NCBI GenBank assembly: GCA_005223375.1
Contig: RXOD01005769.1
Coordinates: forward strand, 1 to 12,576
Source: Amoebophrya sp. AT5.2
Taxonomy: Eukaryota; Sar; Dinophyceae; Syndiniales; Amoebophryaceae
Length of the DNA stretch: 12,576 nucleotides
Direction of reading: 5' to 3'
Of the stretch, positions 5,417 through 12,576 are shown one piece after another (position 1 is the first letter of the stretch; each line of letters starts with the position of its first letter). The notes under the pieces are model-generated. The model made no database searches, was not told the DNA's origin, and saw nothing but the letters and a program-made list of their open reading frames with translations. The position numbers and the translations under genes are program-made.

Positions 5417-7973
5417 ATGATGAAACAACAGTCTCTGCGGAGATTGAAAAAAAGAAAACTCGCGTTCCTGGTCATCCTCGGTGAAATTCATGATGGCGAT
5501 GACGATCCGATCAAGGTCAGCAATTGACTCGTCTGTCTACTTCTCTCTGAAGGATGATTTGATCAGCGGAGCACCTCTAGCTACCAGTTCAACTGAGTTG
5601 TAACACGTCAATACGCATCTTCATCTTCTTTTTGCTGAAGCTTAGGTAGCACGATGACGATCGATCCTCACCATCACTACAGGGACAGGTAGCAGCTAGT
5701 TCTAAAAGTTCCTCGCTTTAGTCAGACATTTCGCAACGTTCGGTGTCCTCCTCACGACTTTTAATTCCAAAACCATTGCCATGTCACATTTGCAGCAGCT
5801 CGCAAAAGTGCCGGGCGGTAGTTCCTCTATAGGTGGTGGTGTCGGACGAGGAAAGCGCCTGACGGACTTCATCAGGTTTCTCCTTGACACAGAACGGCCA
5901 ATCGCGACCACTTGGCGTTTGAAGCGATGGCTGTGTCATGGGATGAGCGTTAGCAGCAGGAGCTGTGGTAACGAGCCTGAGCCGATCTCTGTTTGCCAGC
6001 CAGAACGACTCGCGCCGCTTCGGGCTCTTCTCGCGGCGCCCGCAAACAACAGGCTCTCACTGTACCACTGTGTTGGTTCCGCGACGTTATCCGCACGTCG
6101 ACGTCCATGTCGTGGCGAAAAGGCATCATCGTCCCCGCGAGACTACACAAAGGCGGGGCCAGGTGAGAAGACGCTCCTTGACTACCAGGAGACGGGCGAC
6201 TTTGGCCTTTACAAGGGGGACGCTCACGCCGCTGCAGCTTCCCTCTCCAAAGGAGCTTCGAATCATGACGATCTTCGCGTCGAGCAGAAGCTGCCATTTC
6301 AGCAGAGCTACGTGTGGAGGGTGCAGTTGTTGACGCATCGCAGCGAAAGTTACGAGAATAAATCCGCGGACGGGGGGACGGATGGTTGTCACGGAGTGAC
6401 CTCTCGTCTAGAGATCTACGAGAAGGACAAGCCCGACATACCACTGGCGACGTTTGTCGAGGCAGAAGATCGTGCCGCCACTGACGCGAGCGGGAGCGAC
6501 GAACAAAATGTAGATCAGGAGGCATCAGAAGATGCGGAAATCTGGCTTCCCGCGTTGGAAAACGTGCGCGGCGGCTACGTCTGCGGTGCCGACAGGTACG
6601 AGAGCTGGCTTCTCTTTGATCTTCGGAGCGGAGAAGCGCCCCTTTTCCGCCTTCGATTCCGCGTATCAGGACCGCAGAAAAAATATCTGTCGGAAGCGGA
6701 ATATTGGCCTGATGACGATGTATACGTATAGGCTGTTGAGGACGAGCGGAAGGCTACGTCGAACAAAACCCGATCATGAAGTTGAAGATTTAGATTATAT
6801 CGACCCGTTCCATATTAACCGGAAGATCCTCATTTCCGCACCCGTTTTCGTGCCTTTCCCAAAATTTTGGACAATGAAGACCAACAGTCAGCATAAGCTT
6901 GAGCACATCAACAACGCTTTGTAATCACAACTCTGGTGAACGTCCGTGTACGATCACAAGCATCTTCAACCGAGCAGACGAGGAGAAGGGGATGAGGATG
7001 ACGAGGTCGATGGACTAAAGCTACAGTCAAGATCTGAATCGATTTTTCCGTGGTTGGTCGCTTGCAACTAAAAAACCTATTGCTATTGTTTGAAATCCTT
7101 GAGGGGAGAACAGAGAGGCTGCGCTACCGAGGCGAGATTTTCGAGGAGTTGTCGCCGTCGTTCGTACGTTTCGCACCCGCACGGCACTTATTTTTTTTTT
7201 CGTGTGGTATTCTTTCATCTGCGCGGCGGCTCCTGGCGATCCTCCCTACCGTTCTTTCCACTTTCTCTTGTTGCTCAAAAGTTTATTAGCAACTATCACT
7301 AAAAAAATGAAAGTGACTACACTCAAACTCATGCCGGTGCTGCTTTTTCAGGCTTGACGAAAGCAGTTTTTTCTGCGTGGCCCCGGCGGAGGACCAGTCC
7401 GCTCGCCGGTCCAACGCCGGAGGACCTTCTCGCTGGTCCAGTCCGCTCGCCGGTAGCACCCTTCTCGTAGTGGCGGAGCTGGACCTGATCTAGTTCTAGA
7501 TCTACTGGTGTAGCAGATCCACCTCCGCTTGCACCAGGTGCCCAGTACAACACGAGCCACGTGTCGCAGCGACCCGCTCCAGCAGGAATCCTCCTAACCT
7601 CCTGGACGAGGAACGAAGAGGAAGAACAGCTACAGCGCAGGCTCAGGTCCAGAGCAGCCCGTTGCCGCTCCTGACGTACTAGCTGCGCGACGTACGCGCA
7701 CACGGAGGGCGAATTGGAATTCGTGTACCACTACACGCTCCCAGCGCCAGATCTGTTTTTTTTCCGCGTCCTCGAGTCCGACGTGCGTCTCTTCGGTTGC
7801 GCCGTCGCTTTTCGCAGTTCGACGCCTTGGAGCAGACCACGAAAGAAACTGTCCTTCGGATCCCTTCTCAGCAGGAGCGCAAAATTGTCAAATCAGACAC
7901 GCGGGCGATTCTGTCGTTCTCCCGCCCCCCAGATCGTTTATTGGAGGGCACGCCGCACTCGCACCTCAAGTAA
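5417..7973 (+). CDS. Unrecognised multi-exon gene (predicted exons)
   Basis: I assembled this gene from phase-0 exons with high G/C3: 5417–5515 (MMKQQSLRRLKKRKLAFLVI…DPIK, donor AAG|GTCAGC), 5709–6719 (acceptor AAAAG|TTC; donor GAT|GTATAC), 7104–7163 (TERLRYRGEIFEELSPSF; donor GTACGT) and 7818–7973 (acceptor TTTTCGCAG|TTC; stop TAA). They join without a frame change to 442 codons including the stop. The N-terminus is basic. Residues about 34–51 (FLALVRHFATFGVLLTTF) are fairly hydrophobic. A central region contains SYVWRVQLLTHRSESYENKS, an acidic stretch near DASGSDEQNVDQEASEDAE, and then ESWLLFDLRSGEAPLFRLRF. The C-terminus includes KETVLRIPSQQERKIVKSDT. I do not recognise the family. The weakest parts are about 5970–6170, where another frame looks equally coding, and the 60-base exon; extra exons in 6720–7817 (for example near 6960–7008) are possible. 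Confidence 0.4.
7394..7454. repeat. Direct repeat of 17 bases, period 44
   Basis: CCAGTCCGCTCGCCGGT occurs exactly at 7394–7410 and 7438–7454. It lies in a GC-rich block inside the long predicted intron 7164–7817. A near-perfect palindrome, GATCTAG TT CTAGATC, follows at 7487–7502. The block may be remnant repeat DNA or an unrecognised exon: one + frame, VAPAEDQSARRSNAGG, is open and G/C3-rich. Confidence 0.6.
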
Positions 7974-8201
7974 AGGACGACTGAAGGGTCGCGACGGCAC
8001 CTTCGGATAGAAGGGCTCCTCGGAGGTTGCCGAAACAATCAGCGAGTACTCACGACGAGCACGAGATTGTTGTTGTTCCGCATCCGGTTCATCCGGACGT
8101 CGTCATCCCGATCATCGGAGACGGAGCCGCTGCACCGCTAGGTGCCAAACGGATCGGCTTCACCAGCGGTCGGCTGCGCGACAGGCACCAACCTTAACAA
8201 G
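7974..8201. other. Intergenic region upstream of DRC1
   Basis: This 228-base gap presumably carries the DRC1 promoter and leader. No TATA-like element is seen. The bases just before the start are CTTAACAAGATGG. Confidence 0.4.
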
Positions 8202-11200
8202 ATGGAGATTGCCAATTTACCGGACCGGGAGGAGAGGATAGCCGCCCGAAGACGGCGCGCGGAGACGAAACTCCGGAGGGAAAAGGAGGAGCAGGAGGCG
8301 CACCCAGATGATCTACTCGAGGAACAGCCGCAAGGGCTCGGGAAACAAAGGGTATCAGTTGATGCGTTTCCCGAGCCCTAGCAGCTCTGAAAGATCAAGA
8401 TCTCGAACTCGATCAAATTCAAACGTGAAAATCTCATCAATCCAACTGCTACTTCCCCTCTTCTTCCCGACATGATCAGGTCGCCGAGGCGTCGGCTTTC
8501 TTGGAGCGTTTGCAGTACGATACCACAAGCGATTTGTCGGACATCCGGGTTCGCTTCGACAACGAAGAGAACGAACGGAGGATCATCGAGGAAAACGCCC
8601 GTCTCGATCGGTACGAAGCGCTGCAGATAGAAGCCGTCTCCTCCGGCCGCAAAAACGCCGCAGTGGAGCTGAAATGGGCAGACCTGCTCTACATCGACAT
8701 ACCGCAGGTATGAACTACAGACATGGGACTGGTGGGTCGTGTGGGAGAAGCAAGAACATAATTTATTAAATTCTGATCGTCCAAAAATGCATGCTTTCCA
8801 TGTCGGCGTCATGATATCACCACCGGGATATTACAGTTGCATCCATTCCATAACCACAACAGGAACTGCACGACCAGCTCCTGCTTCAGAAGGAGGCTTG
8901 CCTCAATATCCTCGAGGGCAAAGACAGGAGGATACGAGAGTTCCTCACGGAGTTGAAAAACAAGGACGAAGAGTACTAAATACAACAGGCAGATCATGAT
9001 CATCTTGCTTCATCCAAGAAGATGCAAGACCATGACCAGCCTTCAAAAAATCTAAAAAATCGCAAACAGGTACCAGAAGATGTTGAAGCGGCAGGCGCAC
9101 GACGTAAATCTTCTCATCAAAAAGATGCGGGCGCAGTACGTCGGCCTCCAGGAAAAACACGATGACCAGGTCGGCGAAATCGAGAACGCCTTCGCACAAG
9201 AGCGAACCGACCTCATGAAGAAAAATCGGGAAGACGTAGAGGTACACCAACTTCTTCTTGTGGGTCTTGTTGAGCAGAAGATGAAGAGAGCAGCGTCAAA
9301 TAAACCACAACTAACAATAAACATCGACAGGCGCTGTTCGAGAAGAGGCGGATGATGGAAGAGACGGAGTTTATGGATCAGCGCGGGGAGCGGGAGAAGA
9401 AGTTCGCGAAAAAAATAGACGAACTCCGCGAACAAGATGAAGACGAGTACAACAACTCCCGGATCGCGCTGGAAAAGTCCATCCAGGAACTGGAGACCCA
9501 CTTCGAAAAAATGATGGCGACTTACCAGTATCGGATTCCGTCTTCGGCAGTTTTTTTTTCGATACACTCAATGATTGTGTGTCTGCTTCTGCTTTCGAGG
9601 TTTATCTGGCGCAGAGTCACTGACTTCGATTCTGCTCAGAGAAACATACTTACTTAGCAAAATAAAGGGCATATACTCATCCGAATCTACAAATCTCGCC
9701 ACCCATCGATCCGCCCAGGCTGAACAAGGAGAAGCTGGACTACAACCTGCAAGTGCTTATCGAGCGCAACAAGGAGCACAGCGCCATTCAGTCGAGCTAC
9801 AAGAACCGGCTGAATCGATTACGGGAAACACTCACGCTCCTCCTCTCTCGCTACGGCAAGCTCGACGCGAAGTACAAGCAGGAGAACCAGGACCTCACCG
9901 AGGAATACAAGCGCCTCACAAAGCAGTTCAAGGACCTACAAGACAAGCACACACACTTCGAAAAAGCTGACGAAGTGAAATTTCGAGAAGTATGGGCCAT
10001 GAACGAGACGGAGGCAAAGACAATAGTGTCGAAGGTACGTAGATGGAAGTAGAACTAGGAGAAGTGGCTGCGTACTTTTTGTTTATCAGTTTTTCTTCCT
10101 TTTGGTTTTGATCATACTTACATTGAATGATGTCCTCATTAACTACATGTGGTTGCGGTGAACCGAAGTCTACGTGCATTGCTTGTTCTTGTATCGGCCA
10201 GTGTCACGTGGACCACGTCCACGGCTGTGGAAAGGGAAAGAATATAAAAGGAAAAACAACTACCCAAGTCATGGTCAGGCATCGGACATCGAGGTCGACA
10301 TACATCGATACCCCAAGCAATCGGCAACGATCGAATCTCAGATTCTCGAGTGCGATAAGTTGATCCACGAGCAGCAGCTGAACGTCGCGTGGTCCAGTCC
10401 GCAGGAGGAGCTCCTGAACGAGCAGTTTGAGACGGGCACGTCCACCGAGGCAGGCACGCAGACCGGCACCAAGTCTCTCTCGAAAAACATGAGCTCGGCC
10501 GGCGGTCAAGGGGGCGAGCAGAAAAAAGCCGTCGAGTTCTTCGCCAAGAGAACAAAAAAAGTCCTCGATCTCATCAAAGACGAATGCAGCTACCTCATGG
10601 ACATGAAGGTGCGCACCGATGTCGTTTTGGATTTCCTTATTCTTCCCTCACATATACTGAACATTGTATCGGGCAAAATCTCGAAACGGCACCATTTCTA
10701 CGTACCAGATAAAAGACGAGATGGCGTCGGCCCCGGACGCTGCCCAGCGGGATGTAATTCAAGTGAACGCGATACTGAACTACATTGGCGTAGAGTCGCA
10801 GGAGGACATGGACCTCCTAACCAGCATGTTCTACCAGGGCCAAGACTACGACGACGAGACACTGTATCTTCATCCTTTAGGTCGATGTTGAAAAGTCGTT
10901 TTTTTTTCTTTTCATCCATGATGATCTAGGTTTAGTTTATGAGGTCGTGCTCGTGGTCGTGGAGTAGCGCTCGCTGTTGAAAATGCAAACGCTCAGCGTC
11001 AGCCGTGCCGTTCCAATGAACGCACCGCCCAAGAACCCAGGGCAAGTACGAAAGTGGTGAAAGTAAGTAGAATCGCTAGCGCTATCACACCAACATCTTC
11101 GGAGCATCGACCTCCAGATACGTGGATGCCGACGACGTGCTGCGGATTCTCCGGGATTTTTTGTCGGAGAAGGAGTCGGCCCGCATGGCGGACCTCTCCG

Positions 11201-11523
11201 GCGGTGGTGGCCGCAAAAAGGGCAGCGAGGACGCGCAGGAATCGAAAAACGCCAGACGGAAGCAGGAGAAGAAGTTTTGGGAGCGCATGGCGTTTGCGCT
11301 GCCGGAAACGACCGTGCGGGTGTGGAAGGCTTTGGAGAAGCAGATGGGGAAGTACTTGAAAATGTTGCACTTTCGAAGTCAGCTCGTGGATGATGCCGTG
11401 GACTTGCAGAAACAGAACGAGGAGCTGAAACAGCTGCTAGACCAGTATCTCGGGTCGAAAGTGAACGAAGAGCTCCAGATCCCGCCAACGCACGTGATCC
11501 GGGTGGCGACGGGAGGGAAGTGA
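8202..11523 (+). CDS. DRC1: Dynein regulatory complex subunit 1 (DRC1/CCDC164), complete, ten exons
   Basis: DRC1 is a coiled-coil scaffold of the nexin–dynein regulatory complex, which links outer-doublet microtubules in motile cilia and regulates dynein. Exons: 8202–8351, 8480–8707, 8863–8972, 9070–9241, 9331–9527, 9719–10034, 10342–10608, 10709–10863, 10997–11053, 11118–11523. They join to 686 codons including TGA, against about 740 residues in human DRC1. Family signatures run in order: REERIAARRRRAETKLR near the N-terminus; LNKEKLDYNLQVLIERNK at about 286; KQENQDLTEEYKRLTKQFKD before VWAMNETEAKTIV; then CDKLIHEQQLNVAW; YVDADDVLRILRDFL at about 551; and LLDQYLGSKVNEELQIPPTH at the C-terminus. 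This matches the N-terminal DRC1/2 coiled coil and the C-terminal NYD-SP28-associated segment. Donors are GT and acceptors AG. The exon 8–9–10 joins cross a poorly conserved linker and are the least certain; 11003 is an alternative start for exon 9. Confidence 0.95.
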
Positions 11524-12297
11524 TTCTGAGATCATGGTGAGAAATGAATCACCGCGACCCTTCACTACTTAATTGCGCAGACCTCATCTTCTATGTACAA
11601 AACACTATTGCGCCCGTGCGTCGCGGCATCGACAAGAACGACGACGTGAGGGCGTAAGCGCGCCGCGGTCCCCGTATTCCCTCTAATCGTCGTCCCCTTG
11701 TACGACCTGGAGCTGCCACGTGCATCTTCCGCGACGTTGTGTCGAAGCTGAGATAAATTGAATCAATTGACGCAGAAACCTACTACCTAGATTTTCATCG
11801 TTATTGTCAAAGTCAACCCACTTCTGGAATTAGTACCTAGCTACGATAAGGTGGAAGACCAGAACCACTGGAAACCGACAGTCTGAGCCTCGGAGCGCCC
11901 GAGCGAGGCCGAGAAGATGCTGCAAGCGTTAGCGTAATGTATGATTCAGCCGCACGGAAAAAAATGCGAATGTGCGCATGATCCTCAAAAAAAATATTAG
12001 GCAACCAAGGACCACCTCCAAAGCGGATTTCGCACGCGGTCGGAGCAGGAGGGAGCGGCGGAGGACTCCGTTCCTGGTGCAGGTGGATACGAACTAAATC
12101 AAAGTTCAGCGCTGTTTTTCTTCGTGTCGAGGGGTAGGTCCAACAACCAAGTGGTTGTGATCGTGATTCACTCGAAGAAGATTTTGATTTGCTGATAGAT
12201 TCCATGATGAACAGGTCCTCGGGTGCTCAAGAATGGATCAGTTCTGTGACAATCAACCCCCCTTCACTTCTCCGGTGACTTACTTCAGTCTGTTGAC
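11524..12297 (+). other. Region with exon-like pieces of a possible unrecognised gene
   Basis: Blocks with high G/C3 occur downstream of DRC1: 11581–11645 (LIFYVQNTIAPVRRGIDKND), 11659–11719 (AAVPVFPLIVVPLYDLELP, donor C|GTGCAT), 11863–11933 (acceptor ACCAG; PLETDSLSLGAPERGREDAA, donor GTAATG), 12001 to about 12082 (acceptor ATTAG; ATKDHLQSGFRT…, donor CAG|GTGGAT) and from about 12213 (RVLKNGSVL then TGA near 12250). Phases agree from 11659 onward. The first two blocks agree only if GTGAGGGCGTAAG (11646–11658) is removed. No start codon is fixed: ATG at 11535 abuts GTGAGA, a possible donor. The family is unknown, and the pieces could be chance or 3' UTR. Confidence 0.3.
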
Positions 12298-12576
12298 ATG
12301 ACGGCGCCAACCTCAGCGTCTGCTTTATCTTGTCGTGGCCTCGTGCTCACGGGTGTGCTCACGGGTACTTCTAAGGCCGGCCCGTCACGAGGAAGCCACT
12401 TCCTGCGAGTCGGTCGAGGTCAGGGTACTTGCGTGGTCTCGTGTTGGGTGGAAGATCGAGGGCGTTTCGTGCAGTCGTTGCAGGTGCCGGCTGCTGGAAC
12501 AACCTGCGGTGGACCTCGTGGTTTTTTCTCGCGGAGCTTCAGCACACTCGGCGACACAAAAAATGACGGTGGGGAC
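12298..12576 (+). CDS. 5' part of an unrecognised gene, possibly mitochondrial product (partial)
   Basis: ATG at 12298 opens 93 codons with no stop before the right edge. The N-terminus (MTAPTSASALSCRGL) is low in acidic residues. The stretch RGFFSRSFSTLGD at about residues 77–89 resembles the end of a mitochondrial presequence with an arginine at −3 (RSFS|T), but it would be an unusually long presequence, or the true start may lie downstream. The mature domain is outside the window, so no function can be given. A perfect 12-base tandem repeat (GTGCTCACGGGT, 12343–12366) encodes VLTG twice. A downstream intron could also end the exon before the window edge. Confidence 0.4.
   Translation, partial: MTAPTSASALSCRGLVLTGVLTGTSKAGPSRGSHFLRVGRGQGTCVVSCWVEDRGRFVQSLQVPAAGTTCGGPRGFFSRSFSTLGDTKNDGGD
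12343..12366. repeat. Perfect 12-base tandem duplication
   Basis: GTGCTCACGGGT is repeated twice head to tail at 12343–12354 and 12355–12366. It is in frame with the open frame from 12298 and adds one copy of VLTG. Confidence 0.8.

Noticed and set aside
7329..7703. 124-codon minus-strand ORF
   Set aside because: It would be the only minus-strand gene, has no recognisable domain, and lies over a GC-rich repeat block. It is kept only as a note on that block.
617..9667. AATAAA-like motifs (for example at 615 and 9660) as polyadenylation signals
   Set aside because: The ones noted fall inside predicted introns, and the motif is frequent in AT-rich DNA.
1..12576. tRNA, rRNA, CRISPR or prokaryotic operon features
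   Set aside because: No cloverleaf, rRNA-like or spaced-repeat pattern was seen, and introns with a ciliary gene show a eukaryotic nuclear origin.

Overview
The window looks like nuclear DNA of a gene-dense, flagellated unicellular eukaryote. Coding regions are interrupted by short GT–AG introns of about 60–300 bases. Every gene I can support lies on the + strand. One gene, DRC1, encodes a subunit of the motile-cilium nexin–dynein regulatory complex. Co-oriented genes, a strong G/C preference at codon third positions, acceptors that often read AG|G and an intron with transposon-like termini together suggest an alveolate, most likely a dinoflagellate relative such as the parasitic syndinians (Amoebophrya). 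That placement is inference; the sequence alone does not prove it.

Layout. Bases 1–54 hold the 3' end of a gene that starts outside the window. Bases 55–1800 are mostly unassigned, with scattered exon-like pieces I cannot link. Bases 1801–2928 hold an intronless gene for a protein with a C-terminal cytochrome b5 domain of the NCB5OR/RLF type. Bases 2929–3927 hold a degraded duplicate of the next gene's 5' region, a minisatellite, and the intact 5' region with a short upstream ORF. Bases 3928–5223 hold an unrecognised gene whose coding sequence is split by a 517-base element (4284–4800) with 24-base terminal inverted repeats and a 5-base direct repeat: an introner-like, DNA-transposon-type intron. 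Bases 5417–7973 hold an unrecognised multi-exon gene that I assembled from in-phase exons. Bases 8202–11523 hold a complete ten-exon DRC1 gene (about 685 aa). Bases 11581–12250 contain exon-like pieces of a further unrecognised gene. From 12298 an open frame runs off the right edge and carries a mitochondrial-presequence-like stretch.

The genes do not form an obvious pathway: a ciliary scaffold subunit, a b5 haem protein and several unknowns. The main point of interest is genome architecture: an intron that carries the hallmarks of a mobile element, and a local 5'-region duplication that ends in a minisatellite. Exon boundaries outside DRC1 are predictions from splice signals, phase and codon use only.
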